This document shows, in pieces, positions 35,301-48,170 of a DNA stretch of 64,000 bases. A program made the translations under genes and the position numbers. Source of the stretch: Coffea arabica (taxonomy: Eukaryota > Streptophyta > Magnoliopsida > Gentianales > Rubiaceae); assembly GCF_036785885.1 (NCBI RefSeq), contig NC_092323.1, forward strand, positions 8,502,501-8,566,500, given 5' to 3'. Every line of letters begins with the position of its first letter. Within the stretch, counting starts at the first letter, position 1. The notes beneath the pieces are model-generated. The model was not told the origin of the DNA. It made no database searches and was given only the letters and a program-made list of their open reading frames with translations.

Positions 35301-36364
35301 TTTGTACTTAGTTGAACAACATTAAATTCAAAATAAAATTTTCTTGCATTAAATTGCATGATTCTGACATGTTAGCTGCTTGTTGCTTTTCATGCTTGAG
35401 GGTTATATGTAACTTTCACAGGAAGACTTCTATATGTGCAATGTGATGCCGATTGTTGCGTAGTATTAGTAATTGATATATGCACATACAACAGGTGTAC
35501 ATCTAGTCACAAATTATATAAAAAAAAAAAAATACATAATTGCAATTTGCCTCAAGCATGATGATGAATGTGGTTTTAGATTTTCCTTTTCCCTCATGTT
35601 AAGTCCTTTTGAGCGCTTGTTTCAGAAGCAGTACTATACCATGCTTGGAAGAAGACACATATGCACTGTTGGCCTCCTTTCTAGACACTGAAGTTGCTGA
35701 AGAAACTATTGGTGTACTGGAGGTTTTATCTTGCCACCAACCCTGTGATTATGAAATTGCGGCATCTGGTGCACTTCATCATATACTAAGAATACTTGAC
35801 AAACAGATATCAGGACTACAGGAGCCAGCCCTCAAAATATTGTGCAATTTGTCAGCAAAGAGTAGAATTAGGTCCTTAATGGTTCCTGCTAACTTCATCC
35901 CCAAGTTGGTTCCATATTTCGATGATAGTGCTCTGGCAGGGTACAGTGTGGCTATTCTGAAGAACTTGTGTGACAGTGAAGATACCAGAGCTTTTCTAGC
36001 TGAGACTGATGGCTGCATTGCCTCCCTTACTAAACTACTTGAGAGTGACAGTCAGGAAGACCAGGAATATACAGTAGGTGTTCTTCTTTCTTTGTGCTCC
36101 CAACGAATTCAATATTGCGATCTGGTCATGGAGGAGGGTGTAATTCCTGGTCTTGTTGCTATATCCGTCAATGGGAATAACAAAGGGAAGGCAATGTCAG
36201 TGGAACTACTACGACTCTTACGTGATGGAGTAAGTGAAAGTGAAGATTGCTATGACGTTATTAGAGACACTAGCCCTCATTCCAAAGGAAGGAAATCTTC
36301 AAGTAAGGTACAAGAATTTTTTGGGAAAATGTCGAAGTTCTCAAAACATGGAAAGAAAAAGTAA
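32318..36364 (+). CDS. U-box/ARM-repeat E3 ubiquitin ligase, PUB5-like
   Basis: Five exons: 32318-32374, 32686-32871, 33661-33768, 34123-35240 and 35626-36364, all GT-AG and in frame, giving 735 residues. The start MGSDVFEVTEALPS lies in a short first exon. Residues about 19-250 form the plant UND-type helical N-terminal domain (VHRLMCAELIKLINSV). The U-box spans about 268-338 (IPEQFKCPLSLRLMYDPVVI, then GLTFERMWIQRWFDEGHDVC). The C-terminal part is a set of ARM-like helices (for example GALHHILRIL, NFIPKLVPYF, EEGVIPGLVAI), and it ends with a Lys/Ser-rich tail. U-box proteins pass ubiquitin from an E2 to substrates, and the ARM repeats choose the substrate. The order UND, U-box, ARM and the start resemble Arabidopsis PUB5/PUB6/PUB7/PUB45; PUB5 is the closest guess. 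Confidence 0.93.
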
Positions 36365-39300
36365 TATGCAGGTCCTTTTTCCTCAGGCAATCAAGACTCA
36401 ACTTTTAACAGATTCTTGGATATAACCAGGTAAGATGTTTCTTGCTTTAGGCTAGTTAGTTGGTAGGAGTGGTTGAGAACATTCATATATTAGAGAATGG
36501 ATATAGTTGATTCCCAGTGGTTGTGTAAGATTTTTTACCAATACTGGTTTGCTATCCAATTGTAGCTAAGGTCTACTGTTTGTAACATAGCTGCAGGGCT
36601 TTTGGTATATGTTGTGTATAAATGTACAGATCTATGAGATGGATGTAGACTTCTACTTTTGTCGATTTCTTATAATGCCGATGTCATGGTAATCATCTCT
36701 AATTACCTGTTTGTAAAGTTCCTTTCACATGCGTATTTGTGTAAAGCATTGTAATGGCATATGCGATTCATTTGTCATTTGTCAAATTGAGCATCCTTTT
36801 TCAAAAGAATAAAGCATTTGTCATATTGGTAATGGCATTATTTAGACTTAAAAAGACTATATTAGTAGGATATCCAACTGAAGTGATTGTCCTTTTTGAT
36901 TCATTAAACTAAGAAATCAAGTAGCAGCAGAAGTTTAGAAGAATATTGGTGGAGTATGGACCTTAAGGATATGTCCCCTTTTATTGATGCGTTGCAGCAT
37001 GTAATCCTTTTAGCATGACTGGCTCCTATGTGTTTCTAACTTTGGTTGATGACCTCAAGTACGTGCACAAAACTGCCTCGAAAAATTTCTTAGCTGTAAG
37101 GGTTAATCACTTTCTTTGTGCCCGGCAAAGCAAGAAATCTTTCAGGGACAACTTTCGAAGTTTTTCAAACCATTTAGACTAATAATGATGGGGGAAGAAT
37201 TATCTGAACCAATACAATGAACTCCAAAGTTTCAAGTGAACACCAAAATTCAGACCAGCGGACCATTTTTTTTCCACTTTTCCTCTTCAGTTTCTTCATA
37301 CCAATCTCTTTTCCTATTTTTGCATGCTGTGCATGGTGAAAAGCTAAATTCTTATAAATCAAAACATTGATTTTTTATTTCTTCTGTGAGAGGTGTAATA
37401 GAGTAAGTGCTGTTGGAGAAGAACTTTGGACGGTTAGCAGATGCCTCGACAGTAGAATCGCACTTAGCTCAAATAAACCCCTTCAAGCGAAGTTATACAT
37501 CAAGCAATCAACTATAATAATCCAATTTTATCAGTGGGATTGCGTCTGATTCATTTTTCAGGCATCAATTACTTAATTAACTCGGGATACAATCATAAAA
37601 GAACATACAAACTTATAAATAAACCAGGTAAATAAGTCAACGTGGCAATTGGCATAGAAAAGAAAGCAAGGCTAATTAATAAAAATCTTTCAGAGTACCG
37701 CAAAAGAGCTACTAAAACATATTATTATTGCTCAAGCAATCTGGTCTTCGACTAATAGTATAACTTGATGGTGCTCCTGTTGAAGGTCAATGATCTTGGC
37801 CTACAAAACCCTGCATATTGCTCAAATAGCTCTTCTAGGGGGGCTAAACCCCCTGCATGTAGGACCAACTTGCTATATTCATTCCCCCTGGCCCTGGTAT
37901 AAGGTTTTGATCAAATGGCTGGAGCATTGATTCATTTAACTGGTATATCGTCATTTGACTGCAATGTCTGGTGCCAATACTATTATAATGCTTTCAGGTG
38001 GCTTCTTTTCCCCTGAACTTTAGTTTGCGTCCACTCAGGGCAGTCAAAATTAACCGAGCAAATTTTTAATGCTTTTAGAGGGCCTTTGTCCTTGTTCCCA
38101 TGCTTAAGATCATGGGACCGTAATTCCCTATCCATGTCTTTTGCTTGCTTCCTTCTCGAGCCCAATATCATCGTCTCGTTGGAAACACATTGATTACAGA
38201 TCTTCCATGTCTAACAGACTACTACCTCTCATAACCCTTGATTTGCGATATCTTTGAAGAGAAAGTGATAGAATCATTTAGACCAGTTGACAACCAACTT
38301 CTGAAGAGGTTGGCAGGTTTTCCGGCTGAACTAGAAAAACAGTGTCTGACGCTTGAAAATTATTTCATGAACTGATACCAGGTTGCCACGGAAAGATTAT
38401 ACTTACTAATCAAAATATCCAGTTGTAAGTACCATCTAGCTCAGGTGGAGTTATGATTAATTTGAAGAAATCCTTAATGCAAATTGCACCACTTACAGGG
38501 TCATTCTCTTTTGGAATTTAATTAACTAGTATATCCCTGAGGAGGGGGACAGGGAGGTTATTTTTCTTAGTTTATCTTAACCCATTATTGAAAGAGAACT
38601 GAACGATCAAATCATCATTACTTTTAACCCATATGTTTATGTGAACATTTCCGGAATCATGGGATTAAGTTTTAGGTCATACACCTTCCTATGATGAAGA
38701 TTCTTGAACTCATTATGGATATTCCCTTCACATCCAATGCCTAGGTCCAGGCTAAACTTGGAAAAGCCAGACTTGATCGAAATATGTCAAATGTTTGTTG
38801 GCTGGGAAGACAAATGCATGGTGGGGTGGGAAATGGGAATCATTGCCTTGTGGGGTTTGAGTGGGCTGGATTGCAGAATGGTAGCCTATTAGTAAGTTAT
38901 GATATGAGCGTTAGGTATGTGGAAGAATTGAGACATGAAGCAATCAGAAGAACACATCCATCTCAAGACTGAAGTTGATGAGATCCTCCCAACACAGCCC
39001 ATTGCTTATCCTCAAAAAAAAAGAAAAAAATCATTCCTCAATTTATTAATTCAGAGTTCTAGTCAAAACTAACTGTTGCTGGGGCCCCTAAATCTACTTG
39101 CTGTATCAATCTTTTATCAAATTAATGTGATCTTGTCCCTCCCCTCCTCCTGGATGTTCTTTTCATAATCCTGTTATCTTTGATTTTTCTTTACTCTTTT
39201 CATCTTTTTACTAGTAACTTGTATTGTTTCATGCTGTCGATTTTTTATTAGTTTTTGTCTCTTGCTGCCTCTTATTTGGCATATTCTTGTTTCTTTTACT

Positions 39301-40979
39301 GCTTCTCAGGAGTTAAACAAACAGTAGAATGGGGCTACTGACCAACCAAGGCAGCAACATCCACTAGTATAGTAATGTAGTAGTGTTATTTATCCATGCA
39401 TGCATCCAAGAAAAGCCATCGAGAATATGGGACTTCTTTCTCCTTATCCATAACGCTGCGGTTCTGGATAAAAATGTTTCCATCTACGGATAGTTTTTCT
39501 TTTTCTTTTTGGAAAGACACAGATAGATAAATTTTATCTATGCGATTTTAGCTGCAGAGATCAGACACAGAAAGAATTGTTTATGCAAACAATACTAGTT
39601 GTCTCTTGATGTCCCCACAAAAACCTCCCTTGCATCTTTCTTCTCCACAATTAAACACAACATAGCATGTGAAGTATATGGAAAGAAGGATGGTGCATAT
39701 CCTGATGATGTTGACAGATACCCTGTTCCACAAGCGCTTGCAAGCTAGCTTCAATCCCCCCCCCCCCCCCTCTCCTCTTTCCTCTGCTTCTCCTTCCTTT
39801 ACCATTTTCTGACGGAGGGCAATAAGGAGAACCTTGTTCTGCATCCTGATGCTGATAGATGCACGTATGTATATTGTGTTGTATAGCAGTGCTTTCTCTT
39901 CAAAACGGAGTGCGTAAAGGGACCAAGAATTTTGTTTAGGAATTGCATGTGCTCCTTTTCTTATGCTGCTTTTGACGTTTAAACCGATTCAAAAGAGAAG
40001 AAACAAATCAAACAATCATTCATGAATTCATACTTGTTCATGTCTACGATACAGGATACAGATAACTAAAATTTTCAAAGAGAAGTTATTAAGTAGCAGT
40101 TTGGTTGCTTTGTATATCGAAATTTCTTTAATTTTGTTCCCGGACAATAGCATGAAGACTAAAAATCCGTCTTTTATTTATACTAGCAATGGATCACATG
40201 CTTTGCACGTGAACGTAGTGCTTTTAGATTTTTTGTTTCCCTTAAAATTTTTAGAATATCAATTGTTTTGAAGGAATAAATGTAATTGAGACAAAAAAGA
40301 TGTGATATTTAATATTTATATTATTTTTATACTTTTTTCTGAATTTAGTTTGCCCTAACCAATACAAATGCAAAAGTTATAAAACATTCTTTGCCCTAAG
40401 AAAAGTTTTGTATTGTAACAACATCAATGTTTTTGTCTTTCTGTTAAGTTTGGATGACCTAAATGTTCTCTTTTATGTCATTTGAGTTAAAATTTTTAAC
40501 TTTTTGAATTATCTGTTCTTTCTCTTTAAGTCATTCTATGAATTTTTTATTAGTTTTAGTGAGCTTTTCTAATTATTTTTTGGCTAATTAATGGTGGATT
40601 GTAAAATGATCTGTAGCGTTATTATAATTATTATAGCATTTAAATATATTGAAATTCTGTTGTTCGAATTTAAATACATTAACTTTGAGGAGAAATGTTT
40701 TGATTCGATGAAACCTATTTGTATTTGGCATTGATGACATACTTTATAATTATAGAGTTTATATAATTAAAAATTATAAGCCATTAAGATTATTTATTAT
40801 ATAATGAGTATTTCTTTTTATAGACTACCAGTGTTTATTTTTTTTTACTCTAGCCAATTTAGATCATTGCCACATAACATCTAAAACTATTAACTATTAA
40901 TGTAAAAAAGTCACTACATTATCAATGGATAAAAAGTTAATTCTTATATAACAGTCAAACTAAACATGGATATATTTTT
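36365..40979. other. Intergenic, no supported gene
   Basis: The PUB 3' UTR occupies the first part. Beyond it are only short accidental frames, a poly-C run near 39757-39770 and AT-rich sequence. A phrase near 40185-40210 (TACTAGCAATGGATCACATG, then CTTTGCACGTG) resembles boundaries of dispersed plant repeats, but no element can be delimited. Confidence 0.5.
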
Positions 40980-41900
40980 CACCTTTGAAGTACTCTTTGT
41001 AATTGGATTTTTATTAAAAAAATATATTTTTAGGTTTAATTCACCATAACTCAAAGGATGTTTCACTATTATTGTGATTGGCATTTGTGTATTTAATATT
41101 CGGTAATTGCAATTTAATGTTGTTAGTTGTTATAAGAATACCATTAATAAAGTTCATTAAATTTAATTTTTGTTGCAATTTAAATAAATAAATTCTCAAT
41201 ATGAAACTCTTTGCCTATCTTTGAACTCTATCTCCTATTTTGTGTTAAAGTTTCTTATTCAATACTAATATACTCATACTAAAATGAAAAAAAAAATAAA
41301 AAGGCTCATGATATTTTTTAAGAGACTCATAGTACCAATTTATTATTTTTGTTTCATGTTTGAAGTACTCTTTAAACTTAAATATTTTGTAAATAAAATT
41401 TATTGTTCTTTTTTTGATAAATAAAAAAGTAAGGAATCTTTCATTTTTTGTAACTGCTAGCATGTTTGATATTATTTATTTGTAATAAAATGCAATGCAA
41501 TTTGTCCATTTATTAGAGAGGAGTGTAATTTTGGCATCACGAAAAATAGTATCATTTTTTGCTTATACTATTAACCACTAAGATTCATTATATATATTTT
41601 TGTATAATTTATAAATAAAATTTGTTCTTTTTCCTGTTTAATTCAGCATAACTCAAGGGAATGTTTTTCATTCTTGCAATTGTTGGCATAATTGATATAT
41701 AATGAAATGGTGGTTTTTTTTAATATAATTTACTACAACTCAAGGTCTATCTCTTTGTAGCTATTAGCATAATTCTTATTAATTATTAAGGAAATACAAT
41801 GCAATTTGCCTAGTTATTAGTGTCTAAGGCAATTTTGGCATCACAAAAATTATGGTAAACTTCTGCTTACATTCTTACACACCAAAACTCGTCATACTTT
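40980..41900. repeat. AT-rich, internally repetitive region
   Basis: Several degraded phrases recur: AGTACTCTTTGTAA/AGTACTCTTTAAAC, CATAACTCAAAGGATGTTT/CATAACTCAAGGGAATGTTT, AATGCAATTTGTCC/AATGCAATTTGCCT and TAATTTTGGCATCACGAAAA/CAATTTTGGCATCACAAAAA. They are spaced about 300-600 bp apart, so the region probably grew by duplication and then diverged. No coding frame exists. Confidence 0.55.
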
Positions 41901-42012
41901 TTTTTTTAATAGGGTAATAGAATAAATAGATAGATAGATTTTTTTTTTTTTGGTACGAAAGAAACATAATGCATAACAAGTTACGAGTCAATTACAAATT
42001 GAGGTAGGCAAA

Positions 42013-42450
42013 TGTTGGGATGTAGACTCGAAATAAATAACTATTGAGATATCAAATATGTAACAATTTAATAACAAATAAATCATATGCATGAAAATAT
42101 AAATGGCATACAAGATTTAACTTGGTTCGACTCCATCATTGAATTTAGTCCACGAAGAGAAAACATGTTCTTCATTATGAGAGAGCAAATTTGATACAAG
42201 AATACAACTTGAAACTAAAACCCTTGTATACCATCTCTCATTTTGCAAGATCTCTCTCCCACCCCATGTATAAGGCTATATGTCATTCTTGTGTCACTTT
42301 GTAGTATGTCAACCCATACCTATTTATAAGCCACATTACTTGGCTAATACCCAAGTATAACAAGAAATAATTGTTAATTTCTAATCTTATACAAAATATG
42401 AAATAATTTCTAATTTCTAAATTTATACAAATATGAATTTCTTGGCCACT
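42013..42450. mobile_element. Possible solo LTR of a Copia-like element (fossil)
   Basis: The stretch starts TGTTGGGATG and ends about CACTACA. It contains the phrase ACTTGGTTCGACTCC followed by GTCCACGAAG, recalling a phrase common in plant Copia LTRs, and has a TATTTATAAG sequence downstream. No internal retroelement region and no clear target duplication are seen. It is an old remnant at most. Confidence 0.35.
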
Positions 42451-43301
42451 ACAAATGAATTACGGATAGCATGGAGCATAGAATTGGATACAAAACAAAA
42501 TGATCTTGAAGATCAACTCTCATCTTTGCAAGGCTATTCGCACACTGATTACTCTCATGTAGATGCATTTAGTAGAAGCCTCTTGGCATGAGACCAGCAA
42601 GGTCCCGCAATCATCCCATAAAAAGTAGGCTCTTTTACATCTCCATTTGGTGTTAAGGTTTTCCTTCAATTCCTCAGCCCCTCACCTTTTTCTTGATTTT
42701 TTTTTGGGTTTATTGTCCCACTAATTAAACCTGCTGATTCCCGGCGTTCTTAAGAAAATTGGCTTTACGAAATTGAGAGCGAGTTAGTAACAAACATTAT
42801 TGTCATAAAATTAGGAGGAGTCCAAAAGGGCAGAAGGCTTTTCCTCACTAATTGGTTTTTAACAAAGCCGAAGGGTGTTCAAAAAATTCATCAAACAAAT
42901 TGTGGATTCAAGGTGGCATGTACAAAATTGGAAACCGCGGGTTCTTCTTTCTGGTGAGTCCACTTTCCCAATATGGACTGTGGGTCCTTAGCCAATCTAG
43001 GCAACAAACCTAATGGGGCTCCACTTAGCGTAATGAAGATGTTAACAATTAACATAAAATTGTGGATGATCCTGTTCCCCGAGCGATTGATCACCATCGA
43101 TCATTTTTTTTATATTTTTTTCTTGATGAGAAGGAGAAGTATATCAAAGCGAAGTTTATCATACAAAGAAGGAGAAGCATATCAGAGCAAAGTTCATTAT
43201 ACAAACAATAAGGAGAAGTATTAAAATATAAGAGACTAAACTAATTGAGTCAAACAAATCTAAAACAGCGATTGCCAAAAAAAAAAAGTCTAAAACTGTG
43301 C

Positions 43302-44368
43302 CTCCGTTTGGATTAGTTGTTTTTAGTGATGCTTTTGAAATATTTTACTGTAATAGTGTATATGAAAAACTTTTATTGTATATTTATTTTTTGTAATATT
43401 TTTGGAGGGATTTTAAGAATATATTTTGGTGTATCTTTTTAAAAAAAAATATTTTTAGAGTATTTTTTAAAAATTAATACTACCACCCCAGCCCCTCACT
43501 CCTTTCGCCTCCACTCCTTCTTTCCTCCTTTTCCTCCCTCTTCCCCTTTCTTCTTCCCTTTCCCTCCCACCCTTCTCGATCTGGTCGTGGCCAAATCACG
43601 ACCAAAAAGTTGTGACCTTTTGGTCACGATCTGCCCTTCTTGACCAGATCGCAGTCAAGGCCTTGTTTGGTCGCAGCTAGATCTAGAGTTAGAGCTGTTA
43701 AGTCAATCGAGTAATTCAAAAACTCGTTAGAGCTCGACTCATTAAGCCTCGAGCTCGGCTCGTTAATTTTGATTAACGAGTGGAGCTCGAGCTCGAAACA
43801 TGCTCGTTTAGTTAAACGAGTCGAGTAAGCTCGGCTCGTTTGATACTCGAGTAGCTCGTTAGAGCTCGTTAATGAAGGGTATATTTGTCATTTTAGAAAT
43901 CAAAATTATAAAAATTAAAAATTATAGGTTTTTATTAAGGTTAATTTGCACGAGCTCGAGCTCGTGGAGCTCGACTCGTTTGTGAACCACATGTACATTT
44001 AACAAGCCGAGTTCAAATACATTTTAAAGCTCGTTTTCCTAACGAGCTCGAGTCGAATTCGGCAACCAAATACTCGACTCGATTAACAGCTCTATCTAGA
44101 GGGAAGGGGAGGGTTGGGGGAGGGAACGAGGGGAAGAGAAGGAGAGGAAAGAGGAAGAGAGAGGAGGGGGATGAAGAGGGAGGAGGTGGTGGGTGATGGT
44201 GATAAGTGAAAAATATTGCAAAAGTTTTTAAAATTTTTTTATATATATTTGTGAATTGGTTTTAATATATTGTATGAATGAAATTTTTTTAAATTATTTT
44301 TATTTATGTATTATTATAATAATATATTTAAAAAGCTAGTTTTTGAAAAATAGGCAATCCAAACGATC
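43302..44368. mobile_element. Polypyrimidine/polypurine foldback MITE interrupted by another MITE
   Basis: The left end CCGTTTGGATTAGTTGTTTT and the right end, read inward as CGTTTGGATTGCC, are inverted. The left arm runs through a long CT-rich tract (about 43480-43580), and the right arm carries the matching GA-rich tract (about 44100-44200). The two halves can fold on each other. The centre is interrupted by the hAT-type MITE at 43690-44094. Related left ends occur at 24985 and 49049. Confidence 0.7.
43690..44094. mobile_element. hAT-type MITE nested in a foldback element
   Basis: The inverted ends TAGAGCTGTTAA are identical at both termini for 12 bp. The target duplication is TCTAGAGT on the left (43682-43689) and TCTAGAGG on the right (44095-44102), 7 of 8 matching. 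GAGCTCGA-rich flanks surround a short AT-rich centre, as in the MITEs at 9176 and 25758, but the terminal sequence differs, so it is a sister family. Confidence 0.85.
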
Positions 44369-44825
44369 TTGGACTGCAATTATGTTATTAACCAGTAACT
44401 AGTATTTGGTTTACTTTTCTTGGATCTATTCAAAGTTTAAACAAGCTTAGCTCGGTTCAACCCCTTCCTCGAGCGTTAGTGGCCTAGCGTTGGCGTTCTT
44501 TGGTCACTCTTTATGGCCCATCCCTCCGCCGTGGCTGGAAACTAGTGTTCTAGCACTGGCGTTCTTCGGTCTTTCTGGCCCTTCCTCAGCCCTGGCTGGA
44601 AACTGCCGTGAGCTTTGGAAGGTGCAGAACGCCGTCGATACCAGTCCGTTTACCGTTAGCAGCCACCGGACATTCTCACATGGTAGTTGCACCTCAGAAC
44701 CACTGGCCATCGGTCCCACCCCTCGCAATCCTTAACCCCACCATTTTGTCCAAACCATCCAAATATATATTCCTTAATATCAACCCCTCCGTCCCCACCT
44801 CCCATCTCACCCCTTATCTTCTCCT

Positions 44826-44833
44826 TTATAAAT
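44826..44833 (+). promoter_or_regulatory. Candidate TATA box of the bHLH gene
   Basis: TTATAAAT lies about 145 bases before the start codon in a C/T-rich promoter, which would leave a leader of roughly 110-120 bases. Confidence 0.5.
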
Positions 44834-44977
44834 CACTCCTCCCGCAATTCATTTTTTTTAACGCCGTCTAACAAATTCCTCCCCCCGGCCACATTCACCA
44901 TTTCATCTGTGGCGCTCATCAATTATTTCCCACCTTTCCAGCTTTCCTCACTAACTTGCGCGCCACCTTGATTTATT

Positions 44978-46523
44978 ATGTTACACTGCCTGCAGACGCC
45001 GTCACCGGAGAACTTCACCGCTGCCGGCATGAACGCCGATATGAGCGTACTGGAAAGGCAGAGATCAGTGTTGCAACGCCTTTACCAGCAGCAGCAGCAT
45101 CAACAGGACATGCATTCTTCGCAACCCACAACATCATCAATGCCTCTGTTTCAGTACCAGAATTTAGTGAATCCCTTGAAAGTTCATCAAGAAAATTCCC
45201 CCAATTTCGGGTTCACCTGTTCCGAAATCACGACTACTAATACTAATTTGGAAATGGATCACCATCAACTATCCTGCTCTAACGTTACTGCTACTTCATC
45301 TAAAACTCATCATGTTGCTTCCAGCAAGAAAAGGAAAGCAGAGGTTGGTAAATTAAATACTCTACAAACCTTGCAAAATTCGGATATTCCAATGCTATTG
45401 GAGTAATTTTTAGTGCGCTTGATTGATTGATTTATTTATTTTTTGGCAGTTTGATGTAGAAGAGGAGTGCAAGGACAAAAGGGTCGAAGGAGAAGCAGGG
45501 GAAGTACAGTCAGGGATTACCGTAAAAAGTGAAAAGGAAAATTCAGGGAGAAATTCAAGGGAAAATTCCAATTCCAAGGCTTCAGAGGTGGTTCAGAAGA
45601 CTGATTACATTCATGTCAGAGCGCGTCGTGGTCAGGCCACTGATAGCCACAGCTTAGCTGAAAGAGTGAGTCGCTCAGTGTTCTACCAGTTTGCCAGAGA
45701 CTTCAATGTTCTGGGAATTACCATATATTGAGGCTAAAATACTTTGCTAAATTCGTTTAAACAAAATGTCTATTTCAGGCTAGGAGGGAGAAAATTAGTA
45801 AGAAGATGAAATGTCTACAAGATTTAGTCCCTGGCTGTAACAAAGTTACTGGGAAGGCTGGCATGCTCGATGAAATTATTAATTACGTTCAATCTCTCCA
45901 GAAACAAGTTGAGGTAAAATCTGGAATTCGACTATGGAGATTCTTGATTTTGTTAATCGGCCAGACTTGTTCATGACTTCAGTTGATTGTACCTTGCAGT
46001 TCCTTTCAATGAAATTGGCTACTCTGAATCCGCGGCTAGACTTTAACGTTGACAACATCTTTGCAAAAGAGGTTAATATCAGCCTAATCTTTCCACTTTT
46101 TGAGTATTATACTTCTTCGCTGTAAAGAGATTTTAACATGTAAAACTGACATTTATTTATGGGGATTGTAGTTTCCTGCTTACATCGCCAGTTTTCCGAC
46201 CGCGGCTACACCGATAGAAGTGGTTCATTCAGCCTTACTACAGTACAATCAAGGGCAACAAGAACCCACAAGTTCAGGGCTTGATATGGCAATCAATCCT
46301 GCTCAGATGGTGCCACAGAGAACCGGAACATCCTCATTAACATTTCCGGAAGCATATTTTGATTCAATTTCTAGTCTGTCCGTGAGTAACTTTATTCAAA
46401 TCTTGCTGCTTAATTTGTCCAAGAACTTACTCTGATGACTACTTCATTGTTAAATTGCAGCAGATGCCAACTTGGGACAGCGATTGGCAAAGCTTTTACA
46501 ACAATGTCGTCAGCTATCATTAA
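44978..46523 (+). CDS. bHLH transcription factor, plant group XII (BEE/CIB/bHLH137-like)
   Basis: Six exons: 44978-45343, 45450-45665, 45779-45913, 46000-46071, 46172-46381 and 46461-46523, all GT-AG and phase 0, giving 353 residues. An in-frame TGA nine bases before the ATG fixes the start. The N-terminal third is Gln-rich ([12 protein letters not shown]). The bHLH lies at about 176-240: [20 protein letters not shown], then [20 protein letters not shown], then [20 protein letters not shown]. His189, Glu193 and Arg197 are the E-box/G-box contact residues. The leading [14 protein letters not shown] is diagnostic of group XII, which includes brassinosteroid-enhanced BEE and cryptochrome-interacting CIB proteins. 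Helix 1 reads ISKKMKC, whereas the family usually has ISERMK. The short last exon ([14 protein letters not shown]) is conserved in position with relatives such as bHLH137, recalled from memory. Confidence 0.93.
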
Positions 46524-47717
46524 GAGTAAACAGTCAATTTCGGTCTCACTTTACGTATAGGGTGAGTATTTAGTTAGGTTTTGTGAAATTGTCAGATTTG
46601 TTGGATACGGCAATTGGCAAGTCGCTTTATGCAATCAATTACTAATATTCATTTATAATCACGAGGAGCTGCGTAAATTTGTGAAGTCGTAAATACGATT
46701 GCTGTGCAAGTTATAGACATCGCTGTCATTGATCAATCCTCTTCCTCAGAGGTTTATTCATATTCTTAACGCTAAAATTATATCTTATGTGATATACCTG
46801 CAGCCTAGATAGCAATTACTACTACAATGGAGCAGGCAGGGTACCTTACCTTCTTCGCCAGGGCTTCTTATCGTACATTTCAGCGAAGCAGATATCAGCA
46901 ACATGGCTTAAAGCCTCAAGATTTCAAGTTCTGTGATTTTAAGATGGAGTGCCTATAATTTTTTTTTTTTTGGACAGCAGATTAACTAGAATGTTGGAGA
47001 AATTTTTTTTTTTTTTTTTTGCTTCTAATTTAGCTATATAAATTGGTCCCCTCATTCAATGCGATTTTGCTTGCAGAGGAGATTATTTGCTTGTATAGTA
47101 AATCTTGCTACCACTGGTGAGATTTGATTTATATAATTGTAATAATAGTTCTGATTCTTGATCGTGTTCCACTGGATGACAAGTATACATACATGTTTCT
47201 ATCGCGCATATCTTTATACTACTGTAAGATACGATGGAGAGACCAAATTGCAATTTCACCACCACAAGAACCATCACCGCTTGGCCCTCCGCCAGAGTCC
47301 CCCCGGAGAAGAAATTCATAGAAAAGAAAGAGAGAATAATGCTGGATGGCGAAAGGGGTAAGGTAATTACAGTTGGGAACTTTTAAGCAGAGGGGGGATG
47401 GGGTTGGGGATAAGCAAAAGTGGTGGGGGACGAGGTGAATGAAAAGGAAAGATGGTTTAGTGGTCCAATTTGCAGTTGTACTTGAAAGGGTTGCTTGTGA
47501 GTGGCTTTCCTTGCTATAGTGACCTCACCACAGAGGAGGAGCCACTGCCACTTGAGAGGGCCAACATTTCGGACAAGGTGTTCCTTCCTTCTCCATTGCG
47601 AAACAGGTTTTTAGAATGGCATCATCATTGCACTTGCACATGATGAAAATTGACAAAATTTATTGAGGCCACTTTCCTCCTAATACTGGCGTTGTTGCCT
47701 GTATAACACCAATACCA
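46524..47717. other. bHLH 3' flank, no supported gene
   Basis: The beginning is probably the bHLH 3' UTR. T-runs occur near 46960 and 47006-47020. The frame around 47124-47321 has a Pro/Glu-rich end but no recognisable domain or splice context. Confidence 0.45.
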
Positions 47718-48170
47718 ACTTTTACATGGGTGGGGATGGGAGACTGGAGACGTATCTATTAATGTACTAATTCATTAAAGACTCGTACTTACCTATTATG
47801 GAGGAGCTGATGAGCTATGAGATTTTTCATCTCAAGTTCTTGATATAAATGGTAGATAAACTGATGAAACACTACATAAGAACGTCCTATTTTTTTCACC
47901 TAATATTATTAGTTTCTAAGATAATCTGAACATTTCTATAACCTAATTTAGTGTATAAAGGCTAAAAGAGCCAACTTACATTGGTGGGGATGGGGAGAGT
48001 GGACACGTATCTATTAATGTATTAATTCATTAAAAACTTGTACTTACCTATTATGGAGGAGCCGATGAGCTCTGAGATTTTCCACCTCAAGTTCTTGATA
48101 TGAATAGTAGATACACTGATGAAGCACTATGTAAGAACGTCCTATTTTTTTCACCTAATATTATCTAGAG
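47718..48170. repeat. Tandem duplication with a period of about 250 bp
   Basis: Unit 1 (about 47718-47910) and unit 2 (about 47973-48170) share GTGGGGATGGG, CGTATCTATTAATGTA, TACTTACCTATTATGGAGGA, AGTTCTTGATAT and AAGAACGTCCTATTTTTTTC with about 90% identity. Unit 2 ends at CACCTAATATTAT, where a SINE begins; unit 1 continues past the same point into different sequence. Confidence 0.85.
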
